Shown: one piece after another, positions 1 to 9,354 of the stretch
Position numbering within the stretch: position 1 is the first letter of the stretch
Layout: each line of letters begins with the position of its first letter
Source: Paraflavisolibacter caeni
Lineage (GTDB): Bacteria > Bacteroidota > Bacteroidia > Chitinophagales > Chitinophagaceae
Direction of reading: 5' to 3'
Assembly (NCBI RefSeq): GCF_025628885.1
Contig: NZ_JAOTIF010000001.1
Span: 62,001 to 126,000, forward strand
DNA: 64,000 nucleotides
Position numbers and translations under genes: made by a program
Notes under the pieces: model-generated
The model's database searches: none
What the model was told of the DNA's origin: nothing
Seen by the model: only the letters and a program-made list of their open reading frames with translations

Positions 1-2
1 CC

Positions 3-21
3 CCGTATTATTACAATACGG
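3..21. terminator. Small hairpin downstream of the HU gene
   Basis: The 7-bp arms CCGTATT (3-9) and AATACGG (15-21) enclose a short loop just past the 3' end of the minus-strand HU gene. It could end that transcript or one entering from outside the window. There is no strong T-run, so the call is tentative. Confidence 0.35.
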
Positions 22-45
22 AGCTACAATGCATTTATGCAATCA

Positions 46-315
46 TTACAACTTGGAAGAAAGTTCTTTACCAGCTTTGAAGCGGGCAACTTTTCTTGCT
101 TTGATTTTGATTACTTCACCGGTTTGCGGATTACGGCCATTGCGTGCAGCGCGTTTAGAAACAGAAAAAGTTCCGAAACCAACTAGGGTTACTTTTCCGC
201 CGCCTTTCAGGGTTTTGGTTACTGCTTCAACAAAAGAGTCTAAAGCTACGTTAGCTTGGGTTTTGGTTATACCAGAATCTTCGGCAATTTTGTTGATCAA
301 TTCAGCTTTGTTCAT
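46..315 (-). CDS. HU family DNA-binding protein
   Basis: This 89-residue nucleoid protein has the full HU/IHF fold signature: an N-terminal helical part starting [15 protein letters not shown], the GFGTF turn, and the arm region with RNPQTGE and the basic [14 protein letters not shown] tail. It would bind and bend DNA as a dimer. The ATG at 315 is chosen because homologues start at MNKAEL; the open frame runs 11 codons further upstream, to 348, but those residues are not HU-like and lie in the leader of the promoter at 346-375. It is full length for the family and sits alone, facing the window edge. Confidence 0.96.
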   Translation of the reverse strand: MNKAELINKIAEDSGITKTQANVALDSFVEAVTKTLKGGGKVTLVGFGTFSVSKRAARNGRNPQTGEVIKIKARKVARFKAGKELSSKL

Positions 316-345
316 AGTAGTTTTTTTAAAAAAAGTTGATAGCAA

Positions 346-375
346 CAAATTTAGACGGTTTTTAATTCAGACAAA
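346..375 (-). promoter_or_regulatory. Bacteroidota-type promoter of the HU gene
   Basis: On the minus strand TTTG (375-372) is followed after 18 nt by TAAATTTG (353-346). This matches the Bacteroidota sigma consensus (-33 TTTG, -7 TAnnTTTG). Transcription would start near 340, about 25 nt before the HU ATG at 315. Confidence 0.7.
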
Positions 376-571
376 ATATTTTTCATAAAAATCAAAAATA
401 TTTTCAATGAGCTAAAACCCTTATCTGGCAAGGGTTTTGAAGATATATAATAAAATATGCCACTTGGTCTATTGCGCATTGGTCGCCTGAAACCCTTGCT
501 ATAGCTGCATTTTAGCCTTTCTGAGCCTGAAATAAACCCTACCGGTGTTTAACAGATAAGGCTGTATGTTA

Positions 572-907
572 TTATTTTACTACTTCCATGATTGTTCGAA
601 AGGCAATAAACCTGTCACCCCATTTTGCATATGATTTATCACGAAGGATATTCGCAAATCTGTCAATAAAGGTTTGATATTTTTCTTTGCTTGCTGCATG
701 ATATTGGAAAGCATAGGTCGGACCTTCAGATTCATCCGCTTCTAAAATCTTTACAACACGGTAGTCAAGGAAGCAATTGGTCGACATTATTTCAGGTATA
801 TGTTCTTCCAACATCCATTGCAACCAGCTTGCTGCAATAGAGGGTTCTACCTTCATGGTTACGTTATATATAAGGCCAGGACCCTCTTTTTTTTGTTCAT
901 TCATCAT
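572..907 (-). CDS. DUF4286 family protein
   Basis: This 111-residue protein is of the DUF4286 type: a single small alpha/beta (ferredoxin-like) domain with the family phrases LIYNVTMKVEPSIA near the start, WLQWMLEEHIPEIM, and a C-terminal WGDRFIAFRTIMEVVK. The biochemical function is unknown. It has no signal peptide or membrane segment and should be cytosolic. It starts 8 nt after the end of the exonuclease III gene on the same strand, so the two are probably co-transcribed. A second Met one codon in is an equally good start. Confidence 0.85.
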   Translation of the reverse strand: MMNEQKKEGPGLIYNVTMKVEPSIAASWLQWMLEEHIPEIMSTNCFLDYRVVKILEADESEGPTYAFQYHAASKEKYQTFIDRFANILRDKSYAKWGDRFIAFRTIMEVVK

Positions 908-915
908 GATGCAAT

Positions 916-1683
916 TTACATTTCTATCTCAACGTACACGGGGCAATGATCACTATGTTTTACATCCGGATATATTTCTGAATCTTTAATCAGTGGTTGT
1001 AAGGGTTCTGTTACTGAAATGTAATCTATACGCCACCCTTTATTAGCAAGTCTTACACTTGGAAAGCGTTGACTCCACCAGGAATAACGATCAGGTTCCT
1101 GATGAATTTCCCTGAAAGTATCTACCCATCCGTTGCTGTACAATTTGTCCATCCATACACGTTCTTCAGGAAGAAATCCGCTGGTGTTTTTATTACGTAC
1201 CGGATCATGAATATCAATTTCCCTATGTGCAATGTTGTAATCTCCGCATAGGATTATGTTGGGATATTTTTCCCTTAATTGCTGCACGTACTCATAAAAC
1301 TCTTCCAGCCATTGATATTTGTAAGTTTGGCGAACATCTCCGGATGTTCCTGATGGGAAATAAGCGTTGATCAGGCGCATATTGCCAAAGTCAAGTTGTA
1401 TTACCCTTCCTTCATCATCACTTACCTGGTGTCCGGTACCGCACGATACATGATCTGGCTGTATATTAGACAAAACAGTTACGCCGCTATATCCCTTCTT
1501 TTGTGCGCAGAACCAGTAATCGTAGTAGCCAAGCTCTTTAAAAACGGAACAGTCTACATCACTTTGCTGTGCTTTAGCTTCTTGAAGGCAAATAATATCG
1601 GCAGGGTTTGTTTTCAGCCACTCACAAAAACCTTTTTTCATGGCCGCTCTAAGGCCATTTACATTATAGCTAATAATTCTCAT
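916..1683 (-). CDS. xth: Exodeoxyribonuclease III (AP endonuclease)
   Basis: A 255-residue DNA repair enzyme that would cleave at abasic sites and degrade 3' ends. Endonuclease/exonuclease/phosphatase landmarks are present in order: MRIISYNVNGLRAA at the N-terminus, CLQEAKAQ with the metal-binding Glu, GDYNIAH in the middle, and the terminal KHSDHCPVYVE with the catalytic Asp-His pair. The ATG at 1683 is chosen because the family begins MRIISYNVNG; the frame is open for 18 more codons to 1737, but that stretch has no family similarity. DUF4286 follows 8 nt later. Confidence 0.96.
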   Translation of the reverse strand: MRIISYNVNGLRAAMKKGFCEWLKTNPADIICLQEAKAQQSDVDCSVFKELGYYDYWFCAQKKGYSGVTVLSNIQPDHVSCGTGHQVSDDEGRVIQLDFGNMRLINAYFPSGTSGDVRQTYKYQWLEEFYEYVQQLREKYPNIILCGDYNIAHREIDIHDPVRNKNTSGFLPEERVWMDKLYSNGWVDTFREIHQEPDRYSWWSQRFPSVRLANKGWRIDYISVTEPLQPLIKDSEIYPDVKHSDHCPVYVEIEM

Positions 1684-1885
1684 ATTGTGAAACGTCAAAC
1701 GTGAAATATAAATGAATGATATCCGAAATTCATTCAATCCACATATTCTGGTAATTTATTTCAATTGGGCAAAATACGGCATTTAATATGATGAATTAAG
1801 AAAGAAATAGCGTGGTCATTATTTGGACTTTGCATTCTAAACGTAGAACTTTAATTCATTAAATCTTAAACTTTAAAAAGGATCA

Positions 1886-2623
1886 ATGCCAATGAAAAAA
1901 ACTGACCCTATAATACCGCCGAAAGAACAAGTTTATTTAGATGGTCCGAAAAGCCGAAGCTATGAAATAGGGTTTGCCTGGAGAGTTTTCAAACAATTCA
2001 TTACTGCTTTTCGATGTTTGCATTTTGTAGGACCATGTATAACCGTATTTGGCTCAGCAAGATTTAAAGAAGACAATGAGTATTATAAATGTGCCCGTGA
2101 ATTCGGAAAGCAAATAGCAGCTTATGGCTTCACCACAATGACTGGTGGCGGACCCGGTATTATGGAAGCTGCCAACCGCGGAGCTTACGAAAGTGGCGGC
2201 ATGTCAGTAGGATGTAATATTCAACTGCCATTTGAACAAGTACACAACAAGTATATGCACCAATGGGTAACCTTTGAACACTTCTTTGTGCGTAAAGTAA
2301 TCCTCCTGAAATATTCTTATGCATTTATTATCATGCCGGGAGGATTCGGTACTATGGATGAGTTTTTTGAAACACTCACGCTTGTACAAACGCAAACCAT
2401 TCATAGCTTTCCAATAGTATTATTCGGTAAAGATTATTATGAGCCGCTAATAGATGTCATGGAGCATATGGCCGAAAAAGGAACAATTTCCATACAGGAC
2501 ATGTCGCTGGTTTTGCTAACCGATGATGTACATGAAGCAATGGATCACATTCGCAAATATATCATGCAGAATTATAAAGTTAAACCAAGGAAGCGGTTTT
2601 GGTGGCTGTTTGAAAAGCGTTAA
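1886..2623 (+). CDS. LOG family (TIGR00730) Rossmann-fold protein, putative nucleotide phosphoribohydrolase
   Basis: 245 residues with both LOG signatures: GGGPGIMEAANRGA (about 87-100) and PGGFGTMDEF (about 151-160). In the LOG family these form the site that releases a free base from nucleoside 5'-monophosphates (cytokinin-activating in plants). In bacteria the physiological substrate is usually unclear, so this is a family-level call. The N-terminal ~45 residues precede the core domain. An AAGGA stretch lies just before the start; the ATG two codons later (1892) is an alternative. A HAD phosphatase gene follows 37 nt downstream on the same strand. Confidence 0.9.
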   Translation: MPMKKTDPIIPPKEQVYLDGPKSRSYEIGFAWRVFKQFITAFRCLHFVGPCITVFGSARFKEDNEYYKCAREFGKQIAAYGFTTMTGGGPGIMEAANRGAYESGGMSVGCNIQLPFEQVHNKYMHQWVTFEHFFVRKVILLKYSYAFIIMPGGFGTMDEFFETLTLVQTQTIHSFPIVLFGKDYYEPLIDVMEHMAEKGTISIQDMSLVLLTDDVHEAMDHIRKYIMQNYKVKPRKRFWWLFEKR

Positions 2624-2660
2624 TCGACGAACTAGCCCACGAACTCTTATTTTTGCGGAT

Positions 2661-3278
2661 ATGGAAAACATTAAAGCAATCATTTTCGATCTGGGTAATG
2701 TGTTGATTGACTGGAACCCGGATTATGTTTTTGATCCATTGTTCGAAGATAAAGAGCAGAAAAAGCACTTTTTCCAGAACATCTGCACTATGGAGTGGAA
2801 TGAGCAGCAAGACGCGGGCCGTTCCATCAAGGAGGCTACTGAAGAATTAGTAGCTAAGCATCCGGAGTGGAAAGAATACATTGAAGCATACTATGGTAAG
2901 TGGGCCGAAATGCTTGGTGGTCCTATCCATGATACTGTTGAGATTTTTAGGCAGATAAAAGAAAGTGGGAAGTATAAATTATATGCTTTGACCAATTGGA
3001 GCGCAGAGTTATTTCCAATAGCTTTGGAACTTTACGAGTTTCTATATTGGTTTGATGGGAGAGTTGTAAGTGGTGAAGAAAAAATGCGGAAACCACACCC
3101 CGAATTTTACCAGGTGCTGTTAAACCGTTATCATCTGAAGCCGCAGGAGACCCTATTTATTGATGATAGCCTACGCAATATCAAGGCAGCAGAACAACTG
3201 GGGATTACAAGTATTCACTTTCAAAATCCCCGGCAACTGCAAGAGGCTCTTCTGGAGAATGGTATTCTTGATGCCTGA
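2661..3278 (+). CDS. HAD superfamily hydrolase (YihX-like subclass IA phosphatase)
   Basis: 205 residues with the four HAD motifs: FDLGNVLIDW (Asp10 nucleophile; the Gly two residues later is normal for the YihX/epoxide-hydrolase-like group), ALTNWSAE, the Lys in RKPHPEFY, and LFIDDSLRNI. It would remove phosphate from a small metabolite; the substrate cannot be told from sequence. The ATG at 2661 is chosen because the fold begins there; an open frame upstream to 2523 overlaps the LOG gene and is not HAD-like. A TAnnTTTG element (2648-2655) ends 5 nt before the start. A clear terminator follows. Confidence 0.9.
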   Translation: MENIKAIIFDLGNVLIDWNPDYVFDPLFEDKEQKKHFFQNICTMEWNEQQDAGRSIKEATEELVAKHPEWKEYIEAYYGKWAEMLGGPIHDTVEIFRQIKESGKYKLYALTNWSAELFPIALELYEFLYWFDGRVVSGEEKMRKPHPEFYQVLLNRYHLKPQETLFIDDSLRNIKAAEQLGITSIHFQNPRQLQEALLENGILDA

Positions 3279-3303
3279 TTAATAGATGTAAAGTTTTCTT
3301 AAA

Positions 3304-3326
3304 GGCCGCCTTGTGCGGCCTCTTTT
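3304..3326 (+). terminator. Rho-independent terminator after the HAD gene
   Basis: GGCCGC (3304-3309) and GCGGCC (3315-3320) form a GC-rich stem with a 5-nt loop, followed by TCTTTTA, 25 nt after the HAD stop codon. Confidence 0.8.
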
Positions 3327-3460
3327 ATGTAAAGCAATTACGGATATTACGTTCTTGAATCTGCCCGCAGAGAAACGTGGATGATAGTTGGAAAATGCGG
3401 TAAAGAAATTGCATATGCAATTGAGTGATGAATATTATGGCTCATTAAAGTTTCTTTGCC

Positions 3461-4648
3461 ATGAGGTGGATATTATCTTTTGTGTTTTTATGCAGTTTTT
3501 CGTCCTGCTATGTTTTTCGTGCCTATAAAGTGCGCAAATTTGAGCTTGATGATCATGAGCGTCTTCCCTCAGTTGTTATTCACAAGCCAAAGAGTTCAAC
3601 ACCTTTTACGGATGCCGCTTCTTTGCCTGCGTATACAGATTTAAAAATATTCCTGGATACGTCTTTAAAAAATTCCAGGACCGCAGCTTTCCTGGTAATT
3701 CGAAACGACAGTATTATATACGAGCATTATTTTAATGGCTTTAAACGTGAATCTCTACTGCCATCATTTTCTGTTGCCAAGTCGTTTGTTGGTACATTGA
3801 TAGGGATTGCCCTGGATGAGGGTAAGATCAGGTCTACTAATGAACCTATTACCAACTATTTACCGGAATTACTGAAAAGAGATGAAGCATTTGCCAACAT
3901 CACCATTCAGCACTTGATGGATATGCGTAGTGGTATTCAGTTCAGGGAAGGGTATTATAACCTTAAAGATGATGCGATCAAGCTGGGGTTTCGTCACAAC
4001 ATTTTAAAACACACTTTAAGATTGAATATTGAACAGGAGCCTGGCAAGCAATTTCAATACCGTAGCGTCAATACGCAGTTGCTCGCCCTGATCCTGCAAA
4101 GGGCAACTGGAGAAAAGATTTCTAACTACCTGGAAGACAAGTTATGGCAGCCCTTGGGTGCTGAATTCAATGCTACATGGAATGTTGATAGCAAAAAGCG
4201 TAAGCAGGAAATTGCTTTTGCTGGTTTAAATGCTACTGCCCGTGATTTTGCTAAGTTGGGGCAATTATATATACAAAGTGGTAGCTGGCAGGGAAAAAAG
4301 ATTGCGAATGAAGATATGGTAGCTACTGTTGCCAATAAAGACTCTATGGAACTGTATAAGGGGTATAAAAACCAGTGGTGGGGCCGTTATAATTCCCGGT
4401 TCTTTGATGATTCCCTGGAAGCAGCTTCTTATAAGCAGCAAACTGCTTATTCAAGTTCAGTAAGGAAGGTCAATGGTCGTTACCGGGTAGGTTACCGGAG
4501 TGGAGCTTTTAGTGCGCAGGGGGTCTTTAACCAGGTGATTTATGTAAACCCCATCAATAATGTAGTAATCGTTAGGTTGGGACAATTCTGGCGCCATCCT
4601 GCACTCAGTGCCGACCAATTTATCTATGCCCTTGGTACTCGCTTGTAG
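3461..4648 (+). CDS. Serine hydrolase lipoprotein (beta-lactamase/class C PBP fold)
   Basis: 395 residues. The N-terminus is a lipoprotein signal with Cys16 after CSFSS, so the enzyme is probably membrane-anchored. The SxxK motif of the beta-lactamase/DD-peptidase fold is FSVAKSFVG (Ser104, Lys107), and YRSVN fits the second motif. The region around RSGAFSAQG fits the third, but the classical KTG is absent, so this is more likely an esterase or peptidase than a beta-lactamase. The substrate is unknown. It is transcribed alone and converges with metH at a shared terminator. Confidence 0.88.
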   Translation: MRWILSFVFLCSFSSCYVFRAYKVRKFELDDHERLPSVVIHKPKSSTPFTDAASLPAYTDLKIFLDTSLKNSRTAAFLVIRNDSIIYEHYFNGFKRESLLPSFSVAKSFVGTLIGIALDEGKIRSTNEPITNYLPELLKRDEAFANITIQHLMDMRSGIQFREGYYNLKDDAIKLGFRHNILKHTLRLNIEQEPGKQFQYRSVNTQLLALILQRATGEKISNYLEDKLWQPLGAEFNATWNVDSKKRKQEIAFAGLNATARDFAKLGQLYIQSGSWQGKKIANEDMVATVANKDSMELYKGYKNQWWGRYNSRFFDDSLEAASYKQQTAYSSSVRKVNGRYRVGYRSGAFSAQGVFNQVIYVNPINNVVIVRLGQFWRHPALSADQFIYALGTRL

Positions 4649-4682
4649 CTCGCCAATGCTCTTTGTAACATCATTTTTATAA

Positions 4683-4709
4683 CAAAGGCCCTGAATGACA
4701 GGGCCTTTG
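4683..4709. terminator. Bidirectional terminator between serine hydrolase and metH
   Basis: Perfect 11-bp arms CAAAGGCCCTG (4683-4693) and CAGGGCCTTTG (4699-4709) around a 5-nt loop lie between two convergent stop codons. The A/T-rich arm ends and flanks suit termination in both directions. Confidence 0.85.
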
Positions 4710-4742
4710 CATTTTATCAGAATATTTAAAACTTCAATAGGG

Positions 4743-7415
4743 CTATTCCAAAACCGGCCTTAACCATTTTTCAGCTTCATCCAGACTCATGCCTTTACGT
4801 TCTGCATAATCTTCCAGTTGGTCTTTTTGGATTTTACCCAATCCAAAGTAATGACTTTGCGGATGAGCGATATACCAGCCGCAAACAGAAGCCGGAGGGT
4901 TCATGGCAAGGCTCTCTGTTAATTCAATGCCCACATTTTCAGTTGCATTCAACAACGAGAAGAGCTTGATTTTTTCCGTATGGTCTGGACAGGCAGGGTA
5001 GCCTGGTGCCGGACGGATTCCTTTGTACTCTTCACGGATCAATTGCTCGTTAGTAAGGGCTTCGCTTTTTTCATAACCCCAGTATTCCTTTCTTACCTGC
5101 AGGTGCAGGCATTCTGCAAAAGCTTCTACAAAACGGTCCGCCAGAATTTGCACCATGATCTTGTTGTACTCATCGTGTTCGTCGGCAAACTTCTTCACCC
5201 AATCCTGTGCTCCTTTGATGGTTACAGCAAAAGCCCCCATATAATCAGTTTTGTTGGGGTTGATAAAGTCGGCCAAAGAGAAGTTGGGCTGACCAATCGC
5301 TTTCTTTAACTGCTGACGCAACATTTCCAGCTTTACTTCACCATTTTCTGTTTGAAGGATCACCGTATCACGATTATTGCTTTGGGCTGGCCAGAAGCCG
5401 ATCACTCCATTAGCAGTAAACCATTGTTCTGAAACGATCTTTTCCACCAGCTTTTGCGCATCATTATACAGGCGCGTAGCTTCAACGCCAAAGATCTTGT
5501 CACTCAATACTTCTGGGAAGCGCCCAGGCATTTCCCAACCAATAAAGAACGGACCCCAATCAATGAATTTGGCAATGGTACCCAGGTCAAAGCTGTGGAA
5601 TACTTTAACGCCGTCAACGGCAGGTTTCACTGCCTGGTACGATTTCCAGTCGAAATATTCTTTAATCGTCACTGCTTCTTCGTAAGGAATCAGTGCTTTG
5701 TATTTTTGCTTGTTTAAGAACTGGGCACGAAGGTCACTGTATTCTTTTGCGGTTTGCGCCAGCACAGTCTTTTTCTGATCAGCATTCAACAGATTACCCA
5801 CTACCGTTACACTGCGCGAAGCATCCAGTACGTGCATCACACCATTGTCGTATTCCGGTGCAATTTTCACCGCTGTATGCATACGTGAAGTAGTCGCGCC
5901 ACCAATGAGCAACGGCTGCTTCATGTTACGCCGCTTCATTTCACGGGCTACGTGTACCATTTCATCCAGGGATGGTGTGATCAATCCGCTCAGACCAATG
6001 ATATCAACTTTTTCTTTTTCTGCAGTTTCCAGTATCTTATCTGCCGGAACCATTACACCCAGGTCGATGATGTCATATCCATTACAAGCCAGTACTACAC
6101 CAACAATGTTTTTACCAATATCGTGAACGTCTCCTTTTACAGTGGCCATTAATACTTTAGCTACCGAACTTTGTAAGGCTTGGGGGTTGTTTTTCTTTTC
6201 TTCTTCAATGAATGGAGTGAGGTGAGCCACAGATTTCTTCATTACCCGTGCACTTTTCACTACCTGGGGTAAAAACATCTTACCCGCGCCAAACAAGTCG
6301 CCCACTACATTCATTCCGGCCATCAGCGGACCTTCAATAACATCCAAAGGCTTAGGGTATTTCTGGCGGGCTTCTTCCGTATCTGCATCAATAAAGTCGG
6401 TAATACCATTCACCAAGGCATGTTTCAGGCGTTCTTCTACAGTAGTATTTCTCCAGGCATCGTCTTTCTTTTCTTCCTTGCCTTTAGCTTTTACAGTTTC
6501 AGCAAAAGTCACCAGTCGCTCAGTAGCGTCGGGACGGCGGTTCAGGATGACATCTTCGCACAACTCTCTTAACTGAGGTTCAATCTCATCATATACTACC
6601 AACTGGCCTGCGTTTACGATACCCATGTCCATACCAGCTTTTATAGCATGGAAAAGGAACACAGAATGTATGGCTTCACGAACATGGTCATTACCACGGA
6701 AAGAGAACGAAACGTTGCTGACGCCACCACTAATTTTAGTAAGCGGCATCTTTTGTTTGATAATGCGTGTAGCCTCAATAAAGTCAATAGCGTAATTATT
6801 GTGTTCTTCGATACCCGTGGCAACGGCAAAGATGTTGGGGTCAAAGATGATATCCTGGGGTTCAAAGCCTACTTTTTCGACCAGGATCTTAAAGGCTCTT
6901 TCGCAAATACTTACCCTTTTTTCCAGGTTATCGGCCTGGCCATTTTCATCGAATGCCATTACTACTACCGAAGCTCCGTATGCCTGGCAAATAATCGCAT
7001 GTTCTATAAACTTTTCTTCACCTTCTTTCAGAGAAATTGAGTTCACAACGCACTTACCCTGTACACATTTCAGGCCCGCTTCAATGATCTCGAACTTGGA
7101 AGAGTCGATCATGACAGGGATCTTGGCAATATCAGGTTCGCTTTGAAGCAGGTTGAGGTAAGTGGTCATGGCCTTAACGCCATCAAGCAGGGCGTCATCC
7201 ATATTTACATCCAGGATCTGGGCGCCGTTTTCCACTTGTTGACGGGCAACGCTCAACGCCTCTTCGTACTTATTTTCACGAATCAGTCGGGCAAATTTTT
7301 TAGAGCCGGTCACATTGGTGCGCTCACCAACATTGACAAAGTTGGATTCGGGGCGAACAACCAAAGGTTCGAGGCCAGAAAGGCGTAAATATGGTTTGAT
7401 AACAGTTTGCGACAT
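4743..7415 (-). CDS. metH: Methionine synthase, folate/cobalamin/activation part (split MetH)
   Basis: 890 residues carrying the last three MetH modules. The pterin-binding domain (about 12-300) has [14 protein letters not shown] and [10 protein letters not shown]. The B12-binding cap and domain (about 330-560) contain the DVHDIG motif (Asp429, His431, Gly434), His431 being the cobalt ligand. The AdoMet activation domain (about 600-890) has [15 protein letters not shown]. It transfers the methyl group of methyl-tetrahydrofolate through cobalamin to homocysteine. The homocysteine/zinc module is missing here and is encoded by the gene just upstream (28-nt gap), with which it must work in trans. 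Confidence 0.97.
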   Translation of the reverse strand: MSQTVIKPYLRLSGLEPLVVRPESNFVNVGERTNVTGSKKFARLIRENKYEEALSVARQQVENGAQILDVNMDDALLDGVKAMTTYLNLLQSEPDIAKIPVMIDSSKFEIIEAGLKCVQGKCVVNSISLKEGEEKFIEHAIICQAYGASVVVMAFDENGQADNLEKRVSICERAFKILVEKVGFEPQDIIFDPNIFAVATGIEEHNNYAIDFIEATRIIKQKMPLTKISGGVSNVSFSFRGNDHVREAIHSVFLFHAIKAGMDMGIVNAGQLVVYDEIEPQLRELCEDVILNRRPDATERLVTFAETVKAKGKEEKKDDAWRNTTVEERLKHALVNGITDFIDADTEEARQKYPKPLDVIEGPLMAGMNVVGDLFGAGKMFLPQVVKSARVMKKSVAHLTPFIEEEKKNNPQALQSSVAKVLMATVKGDVHDIGKNIVGVVLACNGYDIIDLGVMVPADKILETAEKEKVDIIGLSGLITPSLDEMVHVAREMKRRNMKQPLLIGGATTSRMHTAVKIAPEYDNGVMHVLDASRSVTVVGNLLNADQKKTVLAQTAKEYSDLRAQFLNKQKYKALIPYEEAVTIKEYFDWKSYQAVKPAVDGVKVFHSFDLGTIAKFIDWGPFFIGWEMPGRFPEVLSDKIFGVEATRLYNDAQKLVEKIVSEQWFTANGVIGFWPAQSNNRDTVILQTENGEVKLEMLRQQLKKAIGQPNFSLADFINPNKTDYMGAFAVTIKGAQDWVKKFADEHDEYNKIMVQILADRFVEAFAECLHLQVRKEYWGYEKSEALTNEQLIREEYKGIRPAPGYPACPDHTEKIKLFSLLNATENVGIELTESLAMNPPASVCGWYIAHPQSHYFGLGKIQKDQLEDYAERKGMSLDEAEKWLRPVLE

Positions 7416-7443
7416 ATGCTTTAATTGAACTACAACTTTTTAA

Positions 7444-8475
7444 CTATGCTTCCGTGATTTCAAAAGCAGCTTCTACCACAGGTAATTGCCTTGGCTTAAT
7501 ATTTTTTACATGCTCTGCAATATGACGGATGTGATCGGGGGTGGTACCACAACAGCCGCCAACAATATTCACAAAGCCTTCCTTGGCCCATTCTTCAATA
7601 AAGTGTCCGGTATCTTCGGGCGCTTCGTCGTATTCACCCATTGCATTGGGTAAACCGGCATTTGGATAAGCTGAGGTATAACAGGCCGAGATCTGGCTCA
7701 GTTCTTCAATGTGAGGGCGCATTTCTTTGGCACCAAGGGCACAATTCAATCCTATGCTCAATGGTTTGGCATGCACCACAGAGGTGTAGAAGGCTTCCAA
7801 TGTCTGTCCGCTCAAAGTACGGCCTGATGCATCAGTAATCGTTCCGCTGATCATAACAGGCAGTGGCTCTTTTCCTGTTTCACGGAAATATTTCTTGATG
7901 GCAAATATGGCTGCCTTAGCATTGAGCGTATCGAAGATCGTTTCAATTAATAATAGATCTGCGCCGCCATCTACCAGTCCTTTCACTTGCTCGTAATAAG
8001 CATCCACTGCTTCATCGAATAAAAGCGCTCGATAACCCGGATTGTTAACATCAGGAGAGAGAGAAAGGGTTTTATTCATGGGGCCAATGGCGCCTGCGAC
8101 AAATTTGGGATTGGTAACCCCGGAAGCTGTTTGAAATTCCTTTATTGCCTGCTTTGCCAGTTGGGCCGCTACAATGTTGATCTCGTAAGCAAGGGCTTCC
8201 ATGCCGTAATCTGCCAGTGAAACACGCTGGGAGTTAAAAGTGTTTGTTTCAATAATGTCGGCGCCGGCAGCAAGGTATTCTTTGTGAATGCCTTTAATAA
8301 TTTCAGGTTGTGTCAGGCATAAAAGATCGTTGTTGCCTTTCAGGTCTGATGGCCAGTCCTTGAAACGTTCGCCACGGTAATCAGCCTCCGTCAGTTTGTG
8401 CCGCTGGATCATTGTACCCATTGCACCGTCTATTACCAGGATGCGTTCTTTGAGGATATCTTGAATGTTTGCCAT
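7444..8475 (-). CDS. metH: Homocysteine S-methyltransferase module of split MetH
   Basis: 343 residues forming the (beta/alpha)8 homocysteine-binding domain: [14 protein letters not shown] at the start, ETNTFNSQ, and the three zinc ligands Cys245 (GLNCALG) and Cys308/Cys309 ([10 protein letters not shown]). It activates the homocysteine thiol for methylation by the cobalamin partner encoded 28 nt downstream. In many bacteria the two are one ~1,200-residue protein; the separate arrangement occurs in Bacteroidota. It is the first gene of the two-gene operon, with a 210-nt leader holding a long hairpin. Confidence 0.95.
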   Translation of the reverse strand: MANIQDILKERILVIDGAMGTMIQRHKLTEADYRGERFKDWPSDLKGNNDLLCLTQPEIIKGIHKEYLAAGADIIETNTFNSQRVSLADYGMEALAYEINIVAAQLAKQAIKEFQTASGVTNPKFVAGAIGPMNKTLSLSPDVNNPGYRALLFDEAVDAYYEQVKGLVDGGADLLLIETIFDTLNAKAAIFAIKKYFRETGKEPLPVMISGTITDASGRTLSGQTLEAFYTSVVHAKPLSIGLNCALGAKEMRPHIEELSQISACYTSAYPNAGLPNAMGEYDEAPEDTGHFIEEWAKEGFVNIVGGCCGTTPDHIRHIAEHVKNIKPRQLPVVEAAFEITEA

Positions 8476-8584
8476 GGTTATATTGTTTTATGGGGCGGAG
8501 TTGCCGGACGATATGAATATTATGGTTTTAGCCATGCAACAAGTATATACAAGCATTGTTGCCAATGGCCTCATCAATACGAGC

Positions 8585-8631
8585 CTAATAAACGAAAGGA
8601 AACCAAAAGGGAAGTTTCTGACGTTTATTAG
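8585..8631 (-). promoter_or_regulatory. Hairpin in the leader of the metH operon
   Basis: CTAATAAACG (8585-8594) and CGTTTATTAG (8622-8631) are perfect 10-bp arms. Inside them GAAAC (8599-8603) and GTTTC (8614-8618) form a second stem closing a 10-nt loop. It lies 110-156 nt before the metH start. It does not match the SAM-I or cobalamin riboswitch cores, so its role (attenuator, operator or new leader element) is open. Confidence 0.45.
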
Positions 8632-8686
8632 TTCTGTTTACCGGCCGAACAATAAACAAATCCGCCTAAAGTGACGCGAAAATAAA

Positions 8687-9304
8687 CTATTTGCTGGAAA
8701 CATAGCTATCTACCGGCAGACGATTTTGAAGGCTGCGCGCCAGGGTCATTTCATCTGCATATTCCAATTCGCCGCCAAAGGCAATACCTCGGGCAATAGT
8801 AGTTACCTTGATATTTGCTGGCAGCTTCTTCTGGATATAATAGATGGTGGTGTCACCCTGAATGGTTGGACTAAGGGCAAAAATCACTTCGCAGGTTTCT
8901 TCTTTTTGTGTCCGGTGGATCAGGGTATCGATGTTCAGTTGGGAAGGTCCGATACCATCAAGCGGAGAAATAACACCACCCAGCACATGGTAAGTGCCGC
9001 TGTACTGTTGAGTGCTTTCCAGTGCAATTACATCACGGATGTTTTCTACTACGCAAATGATCTCCTGTTTGCGCATAGAGTTGGCACAAATAGAGCATAT
9101 GTCGGCATCCGCTACGTTGTGGCAACGATGGCAAAACCTGATCTCTGTACGCATTTTAGCTACGACATCACTAAAATGCTGCACATCAGATGCCTCCTGT
9201 TTCAGCAAGTGAAGCACCATCCTTAAGGCTGTTTTTTTACCTATCCCGGGCAGTTTGGCAAACTCATTTACAGCCGTTTCTAACAAAGCACTAGAGAATT
9301 GCAT
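8687..9304 (-). CDS. recR: Recombination mediator protein RecR
   Basis: 205 residues, full length. In order: a helix-hairpin-helix region (FAKLPGIGKKTALRM, about 14-28), the four-Cys zinc finger (CHRCHNVADADICSIC), and a Toprim domain starting at ICVVENIRDVIALE. The C-terminus has RGIAFGGELEYADEMTLARSL, the Walker-B-like end of RecR. With RecO and RecF it loads RecA on SSB-coated DNA. A TAnnTTTG element (9319-9312 on the minus strand) ends 7 nt before the ATG, suggesting a very short leader. It is monocistronic as far as visible. Confidence 0.97.
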   Translation of the reverse strand: MQFSSALLETAVNEFAKLPGIGKKTALRMVLHLLKQEASDVQHFSDVVAKMRTEIRFCHRCHNVADADICSICANSMRKQEIICVVENIRDVIALESTQQYSGTYHVLGGVISPLDGIGPSQLNIDTLIHRTQKEETCEVIFALSPTIQGDTTIYYIQKKLPANIKVTTIARGIAFGGELEYADEMTLARSLQNRLPVDSYVSSK

Positions 9305-9354
9305 AAGGGTGCAAATTTACCTTTTTTAGGGCGGTTTGCCTTGTTAAAATACCG

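Noticed and set aside
29-388. 119-codon plus-strand ORF over the HU gene
   Set aside because: It is antisense to a clear HU gene and has no protein-like features.
8476-8686. SAM-I or cobalamin riboswitch upstream of metH
   Set aside because: Read on the minus strand, the leader lacks the conserved cores of either class; only a generic hairpin is present.
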